A DNA stretch of 29,358 nt. Source: Chara braunii. Taxonomy: Eukaryota > Streptophyta > Charophyceae > Charales > Characeae. The notes below the pieces were generated by a model that was not told the DNA's origin, made no database searches, and saw only the letters and a program-made list of their open reading frames with translations. Positions 11,545 to 21,762 of the stretch are shown here, one piece after another. The position numbers and the translations under genes were made by a program. Each line of letters opens with the position of its first letter. Positions within the stretch are counted from its first letter, which is position 1. The DNA lies in contig BFEA01000580.1 in the NCBI GenBank assembly GCA_003427395.1, forward strand, positions 2,092-31,449. The letters are read 5' to 3'.

Positions 11545-14500
11545 GTTAAATGTTGGCTCATGGAATGTTCGGGGTCTTGGGGATAACACTGGCCACTACA
11601 AGAAAGATAGACTTAAATCCTGGATATTCGACAAAAATATCCATGTCATGTGTCTCCAGGAAACGAAACTCTCTGAGGAAAAAATTGCCTTGATCACGGT
11701 GTCCGACCATAGGCTCCAAAGGGGGAACAACAAATTTAATCCACAGAAAAGCAGAATTGGAACTCGTGCATTTTTATGCTGATATCTGGGGTAGATGGGC
11801 TTGGACGAAATGTTTTATAGATAATGCCTATTGGGTTTTCGTCTCTGTTTATGCTCCTGTGGTTAGAACTATCCGAGTGTCTTTTTTTCAGGAACTGTTG
11901 TTGGTCGTGCCAGATGCAGATAAATATGTCCTTATAGGAGATTGGAATACAACTCTGGATGCCTCCTCCACCATCTCCACGAACAATAAGCTCAGTCTTA
12001 TTTCCATGATGGAAGTCCTTGATCTTATTGATCCCTTTCGACTATCACACCCAGATAACCCCAGTTATACGTGGTACTCCCATTACCGGGAAAATACCGG
12101 TATTACAAAAAGGAGACTCGACTTTTTTCTGACCTCCTCTTCGATGTGGGATGCAGTAATAAAGGTAGGTATATCAACTGGCTCAATGTCAGATCATAAA
12201 CCTATCTTAATTTCAATCCAGGCTTCCAACGAATCCAAAGGCAAAGGTTTGTTTAGATTCAACACTTTGAATCTCAAAGTCCCAGGCCTAGTATCTTGGA
12301 TTAAACAATTTTGGCATGATTGGAAAGATGCTCTGCATAATCTTCCTTCAATGGTGGAATGTTGGAATTCGGGATCTCAGATGTTTTCCAATCTCCTGAA
12401 TGTACTCTCTCGACTGCTGGCTCATCAAAGAGACTGTAAAACAAAAGCTCTTAAGAAGCGGATTGAGTATGCGGAATCTCCCATGTTGGAGCACCCAGTT
12501 TCAGAAAAAGTATGGGGTAAAGAAAGAGTGCGACTCTTATCAGAATGGGAGGAGGAAGAGATCAAGGAATCAGAATTGTGGACTGAAAGACTACGGATTA
12601 AGGGTATGATAGTACACGATAGAATGACGAAAGAAAGTTTTCACAAGCTGCTGCCACGACAGTCGAAAACCACTGTGAAGGAACTTAAACACCCCTTTGA
12701 TCAGTTGGCTCCGCTGGCCAAGGACTTGACACAACTGTGTGACTACGCCGCGCTGTACTACAGAGATATCCTAACCTCTCGCTTGCAGGGTGCCGCAATA
12801 TGCGCTGACTTACACGAATCCTCCAATCACTGGAATAAAACGACTCTGAGATTATCTCCTAGCGGGAAGCTCGATCTTGATTGACCGATTTCAGTCATCG
12901 AAGCGCACGAAGCGTTGAAAGCAATGGTCAGAGGGAAAACCCCTGGGAATGACGACTTACCAGCCGAGCTATTCTTGGTAATTTGGGAAGAAGTGGGAGA
13001 TAGTCTGGTGAGGATATATAACGAGGTTCTTACGGGAGGGAAACTCGCAGGCAATATGTATAGAGGAATTATCTTTGTTTTGTTTAAAAAAGGAGATAAG
13101 TCAGAAATCCGTAATTGGCGTCCTATCTCAGTCTTAAATGTATCTTACAAAATTCTTGCAAAAGTACTAGCCAGGAGACTTGGTCGGTACTTACCAGATT
13201 TGGTAACTTCTGATCAAGCAGCGTTTATAAAAGGCAGATACATTTTTGACAATATTGTCACAACCATTGAGGCCCTGGAGATCATCCAGGAAAATCAAAT
13301 GAATATGGTCGTATTGTTATTGAACCTGGAAAAGGCATATGACCGAGTAAATTGGTCATATGTCCTTACCACTCTAACGGTCATGCATTTTGGCAAGAAT
13401 TTTTCGACATGGGTCATCGCCTTATATACTCTCTCCACTGCAGCAGTGATGATCAATGGACGGTTGTCTGACGAGTTCCCTCTGCCGCGTTCTCTTCGCC
13501 AGGGTTGCCCCCTGGCCCCCTTGTTATTCGCCCTCCAAATGGAAGGAGTCCTCAATAACATTAGGGCTCATGCACAGATTACCGGCATCCAAGCTGGACC
13601 CACGCAATGCACCGTTAAAGCACTGACCGATGACCTGTTTGCTGTTGTCCAAAACTCCAGCTCAGCTATGGGCGCTCTTAAGGAGTGCCTCGATGAATAT
13701 GCACTCCTGTCTGAAGCTGCTATCAATTGGCATAAGTCTGTATATATCCTTCCTTCCCAATTCTCTCTCATAGTCGAATGGGGAATGAAGAGAGTAAGAG
13801 ATGATGAGAATGAAAGATTTTTGAGAGTTCAAATTGCTCTATCCAATTGCACACAGGCGCAAAACTCTCTGCTTTTTGCAGAAAGTTACCTTAAGACTTA
13901 CCTCGTGGGGTGCGACATACCACTTATCCATATACTGAAGAGCTATGGTGATAAATGGGGCACTCTTCGCTTTATTATGGTTTGTTGGAAGAGTGCGGTT
14001 GACCCACAACTGTACACGATCACAAAACGGAAAGCAACCAAGTTCATTTGGAAACCACTTGCTGAGGAAGGTGACTCCTTCAAAGGTAGCCTGGGATTTG
14101 CTGTGTACTCCCCGTACTGAGGGACGGCTGGGGATCCTGGATCCCCGCCGTCAGAACTCCGCAATGTTGTGTCAATGGATTACACGAGCCAATCAGGCCT
14201 ATCTAGCTCCTCACTGGGTGCACCTTGCCGAACAAATTATAGCAAAAGAGTGGAATCTCTACCGCGCGACAGATGTCTGAACCTGCCCAATGCTTCACTC
14301 ATACCAACGTAGGCACATAAAATCTGTTTTCTGGGCCCCAATAATTGCTGCCTATAAAAAGATCCGTCCAAACGTTTGGATTGAACCTTCTTCGAAAGCA
14401 GAAGTTCTCGTTCAGCCTTTGTTTAAAAACACTCATATCATAGATGAATCCGACAATTGGTTTGCTGCAAACTCTGCCAACTTCAACTTTGGCCGTTCGT

Positions 14501-15698
14501 GGATCGAAAGGGGAATTCTGAGGATCCAAGATCTGTGGGATCCCATTCTGGGTACATGGAAGCCCTTATCAGAATTACAGAACTAGCTGGGACAACTGAG
14601 AAGAATCGAGGAAAAGAGAAAGGCGCTTATCAATGCCATTCCACAGAAATGGAAAGATTTTCTGGCCCCTGAAGGAGTTGATCCACCAGGAACTTGGTTC
14701 TCTGGTGATCCAACCCTCTCAGAAGGATTATAGAAACTTCTATCCATCGATGAGAAAGAGAAAAGGGAATTTGAACATTGGCTTGAACACAATGATTGGC
14801 TGCAAATTGAATAAGAAAACCATCAACCCACGGTAGGCATCCAACTTCAACAGGTAAGAGTACTGGACTTCATTACGTCCGAAGGTACCCCCCGATACCA
14901 ACTTCAGGCAAAAGGAACACCAGTCCTTAGCCCGAGATTGGATCCTGCGTTGTGGGAATGGACAGTGGAAGACAAAAGAGGCATGAATGTCTCAATCACG
15001 TGGTCTTATCTCCTCCAAAAAGTCCACAGGTAACAGCAAGAGCCAGATGGCTCCAATTAATGGACACACCAACTCTGGAAATTGATAGAGTCCTGACAGC
15101 CTGCTGGTCCCAGCTGAAACTGTTGGCTAATCAATGCCATGCCTCTCTGCTATGGTTGGTTCCCCTAGTGGCAACCCCCTCAGCAGTTTGGCTGGCCGAA
15201 TGAGGGATGACTCTGAATCTTACTTGCCCTCGGTGTAAGTGGGCATTCGAATCAACAGTCCACCTATGGTGGGACTGCCCGGCTTCAGTTCGCATCTGGA
15301 AATGGTGGCAGAAACGTTGGATCCGCATCTCTGAACCAGCGTTCGAATGGACAAAAGAATGGTCCCTACTGGGCGGGATCCCGGTGGGAGCTCAGAAAAC
15401 CAGAGGTTGGGGCTACATAGCCCAAACAGCTCGTGCTGTTTGCTTCAGTGTCATATGGCATGAAAGGAATCAACGTGCCTTTCAGGACACAGAGCTCACC
15501 AATCGCCAAGTCAGACGTTCATTTGAGTCCCAATTCCGACAAGCCATTCAGGCGGATTGGAGAAGGAAACAACTTATGCCACAAAATCCTCAATCAGACA
15601 TCACATGGTTCAATCAGACGTGGGCACTTTCTAGTGTCCTCTGTACAGCCTCAGATACCATGAAGCTGAGTTTGGACAAATGGTGGTTCCAACATTGA
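11537..15698 (+). pseudogene. LINE 2 ORF2, endonuclease-reverse transcriptase polyprotein (broken)
   Basis: Starts at ATG 11537, eight bases before the ORF1 stop ends. Endonuclease landmarks are SWNVRGLG, LQETKL, IGDWN, RRLDFFL and MSDHKP. A deletion of roughly 20-30 codons with a frame change near 11700-11760 removes the segment that in LINE 1 lies between the QETKL region and DIWGRWAW. The frame 11757-12884 ends at TGA where LINE 1 has Arg (CGA). The same frame resumes as the reverse transcriptase (12915-14120) with TPGNDDL, NWRPISVL, LRQGCPLAP and TDDLF (13626-13637). The motif A Asp is replaced by Asn (13323-13325), predicted to abolish catalysis. Frameshifts follow near 13930-14120 and 14280. 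A TGA at 15201-15203 precedes a zf-RVT-like motif, CPRC...HLWWDC (15224-15277). Confidence 0.92.
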
Positions 15699-16534
15699 TC
15701 CTGGAAAATCTTCCTCCTTCTGTACAGATCACTTACCCCCCTCGCCCCCCCTCCTCCTCTTCCTTCTTTCTTCCTCCTCCCTCTCTTGTACACTGATGTG
15801 TAACTTGATCCTTGGTTACTATCAATTGGTATAAGATAGGATTCAACCTAGCGCTCGGTTGCTGGGCAAGCCACAAGAGGCAGGCAGACAGGTGGTAATG
15901 AGTTGTTTCCGTGGTTAGGTGGGTTTGAGGAAGGAGCGAAGTTAATAACTAAGGTCTTATAAGAAGTCCCCACTCTCTACTCAGCCGCAATAGGCTGATA
16001 GCAATACTAGGACTAGATAGTTTTCGACAATGTTAGGAGTAGTTTAAAATAAAATAACGGATAGAAGTAGCAGTAAATAGTTAGCTATTCATTGGTTGCT
16101 CACGATTGGTTCCTCTTTTTTTGGATTGTGACGGTTTTTTTAGGCCTTGTGGTTATTTTGTTTTGTTGGATGACATTTTTAGGTTTGTGTTCGGCTTTCT
16201 GGCCATTGGTTGGTGTTTTCTTTCCCAGGGTTGGGATGTGTCAGGGCAGCGGTCTTGATTTGACCATTCTGCTACTAGACCCCAGTGTCCCAAGGCCTGC
16301 ACCTAAGCTGGGTAATGGTCCCAGTATCAAATTTTATTTTTTTTGTTTTTCGGGTTGTGTTGTTGAGGAATTTCCGGCCTCTCATTTCGGTGTGGTAATA
16401 AGAAAGAGCAGAGTTTCTTTTTAACCACCAGTACCTCCGAGCCTGTTTTTGCCGATCCTGATTTTCACTGCGCTCCGAGTTTTGCCGAGCCTGGGTCCCA
16501 CTCCATTTCTTTATGGTACTCTCACGGGAAGAAC
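15699..16534 (+). other. 3' untranslated region of LINE 2 (probable)
   Basis: Non-coding sequence from the last ORF2 codon to an A-run. It contains a C/T-only block (about 15725-15785), the 13-mer shared with LINE 1 (16060-16072), and a T-rich segment from 16110. Whether all of it belongs to the LINE is uncertain; the part beyond about 16100 could be flank. Confidence 0.45.
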
Positions 16535-16551
16535 AAAAAAAAAAAAAAAAA
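16535..16551 (+). repeat. A(17) run next to gap, possible LINE 2 poly(A) tail
   Basis: Seventeen As directly before the N gap, downstream of the LINE 2 ORFs and in the orientation expected for its tail. The region is rich in A and T homopolymers, so coincidence is possible. Confidence 0.4.
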
Positions 16552-16676
16552 NNNNNNNNNNNNNNNNNNNNNNNNNNNNNNNNNNNNNNNNNNNNNNNNN
16601 NNNNNNNNNNNNNNNNNNNNNNNNNNNNNNNNNNNNNNNNNNNNNNNNNNNNNNNNNNNNNNNNNNNNNNNNNNNN
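16552..16676. other. Assembly gap (125 N)
   Basis: Run of N, directly after a homopolymer. Confidence 1.
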
Positions 16677-16705
16677 CAAGATACATTCCCGTAAGTGCCA
16701 GTGTG

Positions 16706-16935
16706 ATCAGGGTTACAATCCTCTGAGGGAACACAGCTCAAGCAGATCACGGATTCAGATTGTCAGATTCCAGAAAAAGAAAACAAGGGAAAAAAAAAGG
16801 AAACACGGATTCGGCCTTGAAAACGGCTGGATACATCAGGGTGACAATCATCTGAGGAAACACAGCTAGAGCAGATCACGGATTCCGCCCTGCCTCGTTG
16901 GCAGGGGGCACATAACAAACAAAGAAGATAAAAAA
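16706..16935 (+). repeat. 129-bp tandem repeat, two diverged units
   Basis: A 51-bp block (16706-16756) recurs at 16835-16885 with a constant 129-bp offset and about six mismatches. Both units also carry a later A-rich stretch containing AAAGAAAACAAG, so the repeated unit is probably the whole 129 bp. The first unit may extend left into the gap. No coding sense. Confidence 0.85.
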
Positions 16936-16985
16936 AAGAAAACAAGTTCAGAATGTGACCGTCTTTGTTGTAAGATGCGTTCAAG

Positions 16986-17820
16986 ACTGTGAGCACGGGC
17001 CTCCTAGACTACCTTGCCCGACATCATTGCAGTACAAAGACCTTTTTTTTTTCATTTTTCTTTCCTGCACGGGCAAAAGAAAACTACGATTTTTGGGACA
17101 TTGCTGACCCTGTGTCCGAGCCCCGAAAACTTCGGGTACTGGCCAGGACAACGTAATTTCCCAACACTGGCGGAGGTACTGGTGGTTAAAAAAACTGGCT
17201 GAGGCTGCCAGGATAACTTCCGGGTTGAATTGTGAGGCCCCCGGCCTCGGTGACCATTTTGGAATAATATGAAACGGTTTGTGAGAAAAAATAAAAAATA
17301 ATGGCTGTGGCCTTTGTCCACAGAGGCCTAACTCTCCTGTGTCTTGGCCTACCGGTAGCCCTCCTTCCTTCCGCCTGTCCTCCTCCCTTTCGCTTGTCCT
17401 TTTTCACCGACCCCTCTCTCTCCGCTGCTCTGTCCCGCGACTCCCATCCTCACCCAACGGGCCGCGACGCCGCGCCCTCGCGGTATAATGACAGTAGCGG
17501 GCCGCCAGAGGTAATGGCGGGTTGTCTCTCGGTCGGCATTTTTGGGAACTTTTCAAAAACGTAACCCCCGCGCAGGCGACCAAGAACAGGGCCTCGCGCC
17601 GCGCGCCATTTCTCTCGACATGCACAAAAGACAAAAATCATGGCGGCGACGTACCTTCCCATGTTCTAGTGGAGGATTCGTTCTCGTTTGCACATTTAGA
17701 GTTTAGAGCGCAGTAGAGCGATGCCCGCAGTTACGGGAACTTCAACTTCAGCCCTTTGCTATCGCCGAAGGTCACCCAGATTTTGATCGCCACACCACAT
17801 GCCAGGCCAACATCTGGCGG
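16986..17820. other. Gene-free stretch with a CpG-rich island-like part
   Basis: I see no supportable exon. Positions 17320-17660 are markedly C/G- and CpG-rich (GGGCCGCGACGCCGCGCCCT near 17459) compared with surrounding T- or A-rich DNA. It could be a promoter region for the downstream host gene or the remnant of another element; neither is proven. The eIF2B-beta start codon was sought here and not found. Confidence 0.35.
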
Positions 17821-17833
17821 CCTACTACGGAAG

Positions 17834-17990
17834 TAGTTCAGTTGCTACACCCATGCACTGTTGAAATACGAATCAGACCCAAGTTCGAATCCAGATGCAA
17901 GCAATCAGATGCACAGAATCAAATAGATTCTGAATTACCTCGGGCCGGTCAGTTCATCTATTCTATGATATCTCAACGACTCCAGCCCCG
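17834..17990 (+). mobile_element. tRNA-derived SINE-like sequence
   Basis: TAGTTCAGTTGC at 17834 fits an RNA polymerase III A box with one mismatch, and GTTCGAATCCA at 17883 fits the B box consensus fully. The start-to-start spacing of 49 bp is usual for tRNA-type promoters. The acceptor and T stems do not pair well, so it is not a functional tRNA. A downstream body (CTGAATTACCT, then CTATGATATCTC) is shared with the sequence at 20803-20970, arguing for a dispersed SINE family. The true 5' and 3' ends are not defined. Confidence 0.55.
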
Positions 17991-18474
17991 AGACTCCCGC
18001 CAACAACCAAGGTCCGACAAGCGCCGCTCGACAAGCTGTTATTACAATAGACAAGCCACCTGCGCGTCGTGGAGAACCCCTCACGTCTCTGGAGTCCGAT
18101 CGATCGGGTAGCAGCCATGAACAGATGTCGACCGTCGGCTTTCAGCATCGACGATCACTGCAGTTCTTTTGATCCCTGACAGTGAAAAGTGAATTCTCGG
18201 TCTTCATCGTTGAGGTCCGTCGACCAAATCAAGTGGCATCTCGATCAAATCTCGACCCTTAGAAGACGCTCTGTTCCGTGTTCCGTCCCGCCTGATTAGC
18301 TAAATCTGCGCTACTACGCTTATCCGCTTGGTGGAGGAGGGTGCAACAGAATTGCAAAATTGAATTGAACTGCGATACTTAGTCAGGATGGTGTATTGCA
18401 GGTGGGTTGGGTCGATCGCCGCTCTCCCTATCTCTCTTTTTCGCCGCTCTCCCTATCTCTCTTTCTCTCATAAG
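17991..18474. other. No gene recognised
   Basis: Mixed-composition DNA rich in TCGA words. A 23-bp segment (CGCCGCTCTCCCTATCTCTC and on) is tandemly duplicated at about 18418-18467. No exon, RNA gene or element could be supported. Confidence 0.4.
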
Positions 18475-18557
18475 ATGATAGTGATGATAATGATGATGAT
18501 GATGGTTCCGATGATGATGATGATGATGACGACGATGATGATGATGGTGGTGATGCT

Positions 18558-18589
<32 letters not shown>

Positions 18590-18592
18590 AGT
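18475..18592. repeat. (GAT)n / (ATG)n trinucleotide array
   Basis: Imperfect GAT repeat with CTG-rich interruptions (GCTGCTGCTGCTGCT near 18553). Confidence 0.95.
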
Positions 18593-18714
18593 GAGATTGA
18601 AGAAGCTCAGGGGAAGGAACGCTTAATAACTCGACTCGGGATCACGAAGAGAGTGATTGGCTATGGCGATGGGATTGACATGGTGATGACGATGATGAGG
18701 GGATGGAGGGCGAG

Positions 18715-18870
18715 TGGAAGGGGGGGGGGGTGCCAGAGACGAATCACGATCGATCGAGCATGTCGGGTGGGTGGAAGGGAGGGTGGGTGGGGGTGTGGGG
18801 GGGGTGGAGGGGAGGGGGGGGAGAAGAGGCGGGGGGGGGGAATGGAACGGGGGGCGCGGGCTGGGGGAGA
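18715..18870 (+). repeat. G-rich purine tract with dense G-runs
   Basis: Many runs of three to eleven Gs separated by one to four bases (for example GGGTGGGTGGGGGTGTGGGG at 18781) on the + strand; such spacing favours G-quadruplexes. It lies about 430-580 bp before the first recognised eIF2B-beta exon. Confidence 0.85.
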
Positions 18871-18961
18871 GACAGGTGTTGAAAAAATCGAAAGATGTCT
18901 GCCACGCGTCGGAATTAAGTTCTGATGTGACGACAATTCTGGAGTTCTATGTCAGTTTTGG

Positions 18962-18962
<1 letters not shown>

Positions 18963-19028
<66 letters not shown>

Positions 19029-19049
19029 CTCTCTCTCTCTGTCTATGTC

Positions 19050-19104
<55 letters not shown>

Positions 19105-19205
19105 GTCTGTCTCTCTCTCTCCCGCTCGCGCGCCCACGCGTGCTGCCCTTTCCGCCTCCTGCCCTATCTTCACCTCCCTCTGTCTATCTGCCTGTCTGTC
19201 CGTCT
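18963..19205 (+). repeat. (CT)n followed by (GTCT)n microsatellite
   Basis: A nearly pure CT tract to about 19040 grades into GTCT repeats (19041-19112) and then a degenerate CT-rich tail. It is a long homopyrimidine strand just upstream of the first recognised exon. Confidence 0.97.
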
Positions 19206-19296
19206 CTCGCTTGCTTGACACGTTTCAGGGAAATGCGGAACTGGTTCTTAGTTATTTATATTTATTTGTGTTTATTTTTACACGCAAATGTTGTAG

Positions 19297-19445
19297 GCTG
19301 GACTCGCTCTTATGTGCCAAGCGGACAGCGGAATGTCTCCGCCAGGTGATCTCCTCTCGTCTGATGTCGGGATCGGACCAGGGTTCAGATCTGCTGGAGG
19401 CTGTCAAGACCGCCGGGACAAAGCTGGTCGCAGCGAATCCGACAG
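19297..19445 (+). CDS. EIF2B2: eIF2B beta subunit, internal exon A
   Basis: eIF2B is the guanine-nucleotide exchange factor that reloads eIF2 with GTP in translation initiation; beta is one of its regulatory subunits, in the cytoplasm. The exon reads TAECLRQVISSRL and DLLEAVKTAGTKLVAANP, matching the N-terminal helical domain of the family (the stretch ending in AANP is highly characteristic). The donor after CCGACAG is GTGATT, phase 1. The acceptor is TTGTAG at 19291-19296. An alternative acceptor, CCAAG ending at 19321, would start the exon at CGG 19322, closer to where homology begins. The split codon joins exon B as Glu, giving ANPTELVIGN. The upstream exon carrying the start codon was not found. 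The assignment is by remembered family pattern, not a search. Confidence 0.87.
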
Positions 19446-19958
19446 GTGATTTGCCTTCTTCTCCCCCTCCCCCTCCTTTATTTTTTTGTTTTTATTTTTT
19501 GGCGAAATTCAGAATACTGTGAACAGCCCCTGCAAATCTGGGCTGGCCGCTGCAGGTCGGACCTGTGGGTATGTCCTATCTTTTCACACACATCTCCTCA
19601 ACTCTCCGCAACAAACGCCTTCCCCCCCCCCCNNNNCCCCCCTTCCTTCCCCCCTCTTTAACCCGGTGATTCTGCTCCCTCCCCTTCCAAAATTCAGCTC
19701 ATGTGCTATCTATCAATCAGTGATGTATACTGTTTTTGTTGTTCTAACGATTTGCGTCTTTGAAAAGGAAAAAAGAGGGAAAAAAGAGGAGAAAAAGGCT
19801 TGCTTGTTCAAAAACAAAACAAAACAAAAAATAAAAAATAAAAAAATCTTGTCAAAAGAAAAGAGGGAAATGATTTGCTTGTCGTGGGCAATGAGAACAA
19901 GAGAACATACGGGGATAAAATTGCTGTTTTTTTTTTTTGTTGGCCGGGTTTGCTGCCA

Positions 19959-19990
<32 letters not shown>

Positions 19991-20597
19991 AAAAACCCTA
20001 CTCGTCAGGGACACAGAATAAACTTCAAGAAAGGGCCAACAGGAGCACCAACAGTCGTTGGCTGGGGATTTCTAATTCCGAAATTGTCTAATATTCAGTT
20101 CCATGTTTTAGAAGGGTTGATTTGGGGTTACTTTTTATCAAAAAAAAAAAAAAAAAAAAAGGAGGGGAGGAGAAGGAGAAAGAGAAGAAGGGAGGAGGGC
20201 GTACGCAGTCCGGGACTTCGTTAGTCATCCCTCCTGACGTAATTGTGGCCAGATGCATGCTCGGACGGCTGTACAAAAGAGGGTATCAAGGCCTGATTGT
20301 CAGTTAAAAAAATAAAAAAAATAAAAAAGAAATTCCGAGGGTAGACCGAGGATCATCAACGATTGTAGATGACGATTGAGGGCATACTCACATAAGGACT
20401 TTTTCGACTCAGCTCTGGACGTGATTGCAGCCAGGTACATCCAGGTTCGGCCGTCATTGCAGTCAGATGCACTACGAAAAGTGCTAGAGTGAATATGCCC
20501 TGAGGGAAAAAAAAAAAAAAAAAAAGCAAGAAAATAAATCTCGCAGATCCCTTTTGTTTTCTTTTCTTTTTTCCTTCTCAGATCCTGAAACGCCGCA
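19446..20597 (+). other. Intron A, 5' part: homopolymers and short repeats only
   Basis: Contains a poly-C tract with four N (19622-19642), A-runs (19963-19989, 20141-20160, 20506-20524) and three copies of a 20-bp motif of the form GTnATTGCAGCCAGATGCAC (20239-20258, 20421-20440, 20453-20472). No coding sequence is seen. Confidence 0.6.
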
Positions 20598-20743
20598 CAG
20601 ATACCAAGTGGCCTACTGTCGTCTCCCTAATAAAACGCCAGGTCATTATCGCTGCATCTGGTCTGATAATTGCTCCTCATACAGCGCGATAATGACCCGG
20701 GCGCTCTATATTGGGGTGAAGACGGTAGGCCAGCTGGTATCTG
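20598..20743. mobile_element. 146-bp palindromic MITE, Tc1/mariner-like
   Basis: The two halves are long inverted repeats: CAGATACCAAGTGGCCTAC at the left and, on the opposite strand, CAGATACCAGCTGGCCTAC at the right. They stay alignable inward to CATTATCGCTG / CATTATCGCGCTG. TA follows the right end (20744-20745). CA precedes the left end, readable as a mutated TA target duplication. It has no coding capacity and the same length as the element at 27212-27357. Confidence 0.7.
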
Positions 20744-20970
20744 TACACGCCTGCACTGCTGTAATACAGACCTGACTTTTTTTTTTTTTTTTTTTTTTTT
20801 TTCAGACCTGACTTCAAACTCCACTCGAAGCAGATGAGTAAAAAAATTATAAGAATTCAGAATTACCTATTATAGTATTATGATATCTACCTGACTCGAA
20901 ACTCCAGTCGAAGCAGATGAGTAAAAAATTACAAAAATTCAGAATTACCTATTATGGTATGTCAACTTCT
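20744..20970 (+). mobile_element. SINE-related fragment with poly-T insertion and 83-bp tandem duplication
   Basis: ACACGCCTGCACTGCTGTAA and the following CAGACCTGAC align with the 17.8-kb SINE-like sequence, as do the body words CAGAATTACCT and TATGATATCT. The body is tandemly duplicated with an 83-bp offset (20807-20889 and 20890-about 20970). A pure T(26) tract interrupts it at 20777-20802, flanked by two copies of CAGACCTGAC. Confidence 0.55.
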
Positions 20971-21380
20971 CAAGGTCGTCACCCTTGAAAAAAAAAAAAA
21001 AAAAAGGATTCAAGAAGGAAAAAGGAGGGGGAAAAAAAAAAGAAAAAGGTGCACAGACCACTTTGTTTGGGAATGGGGACTTGCAGGAATCCTTTTTTTT
21101 TTTTTTTTTTTTTTTTTTGGGCCTCCCGCTGGGAGAGCCTGAAATGTTTGTCTAGGTTTTACACGTAAGAAGGGGAAAAGAAATGTGGTCTAGCAGCTTT
21201 AGCTTGAATAAAACCTGTGTGAAATTGGGACTTTTTTTTTCTTCTTCTTATTATTTTTTGAATGGCGATTTTTGTTTTTCAATTTTCACTTGTTTTTTCT
21301 TCTCTTATTGCACTCTGCATTCTCCGACATTTTCTGAATGTGAATCGCCATGGTTTGATATGACAGTGCACTGATTCTCT
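20971..21380. other. Intron sequence with A and T homopolymers
   Basis: Contains A(18) at 20988, T(26) near 21092 and T-rich low-complexity DNA. No gene or defined element is seen. Confidence 0.5.
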
Positions 21381-21557
21381 TTGTTTGTTTGTTTGTTTGT
21401 TTGTCTGGTTTTTATTTTGTCTGTTTGTTTTTTATTCTGCTTGTATCGTTTTTATTTGTTTGTTTGTTTCAAATTGTTTGTTTATTTATTTGTTCTGTTT
21501 TGTTTGTTTGTTTGTTTGTTTGTTTGTTTGTTTGTTTGTTTGTTTCTTTGCTTGTTT
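21381..21557 (+). repeat. (TTTG)n microsatellite
   Basis: Tetranucleotide repeat with T-rich interruptions. Confidence 0.95.
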
Positions 21558-21762
21558 GAAGATCACCTTTTTTTTTTGGAAATGCTAAGTGAAGAAGGTC
21601 GATCTTCCTCAGCAAATTCCATCGCTCCAACTTGAGCAAAAAATGAAAAAGTATTCAGAATCTTCCAACATTCTTCTCTCTTTCTCTTTGTGTCTCTCTC
21701 TATCCTTACTGTTCGGGCTTTTGCCTTTGGTGTGTTTCTTCGTGCATGAGAATGAGTGTGTT

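Larger units (their letters stand above)
8890..16551 (+). mobile_element. LINE 2: degenerate L1-like non-LTR retrotransposon, + strand
   Basis: Same architecture and orientation as LINE 1 and clearly homologous at protein level across ORF1 and ORF2, but strongly diverged at DNA level, so it is a separate lineage and not a recent duplicate. The left end is placed at the start of a GC-rich leader. The right end is placed at an A-run (16535-16551) abutting an assembly gap, which could be the poly(A) tail; if the gap hides the junction, any target duplication cannot be seen. ORF1 and ORF2 each carry several inactivating changes. Confidence 0.88.

Noticed and set aside
16275-16869. Open frames crossing the N gap
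   Set aside because: They consist mostly of undetermined bases and poly-A.
8864-17204. 12-mer AACTGGCTGAGG at 8864-8875 and 17193-17204, considered as a target duplication of LINE 2
   Set aside because: The flanks do not abut the element ends (the second copy is over 500 bp past the A-run and gap), so it is likely chance.
17883-17893. Genuine tRNA gene at the perfect B box
   Set aside because: The T stem pairs poorly and no acceptor or anticodon arms form around it, so it is treated as a SINE-like relic.
17842-18111. 90-codon open frame downstream of the CpG-rich region, considered as eIF2B-beta exon 1
   Set aside because: No resemblance to the expected N-terminus, and it overlaps the SINE-like sequence.
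20724-20740. A-box-like TAGGCCAGCTGG upstream of the SINE-related fragment
   Set aside because: It lies inside the right arm of the 146-bp MITE and is present in the mirrored arm, so it belongs to the MITE. The SINE fragment is counted without it.
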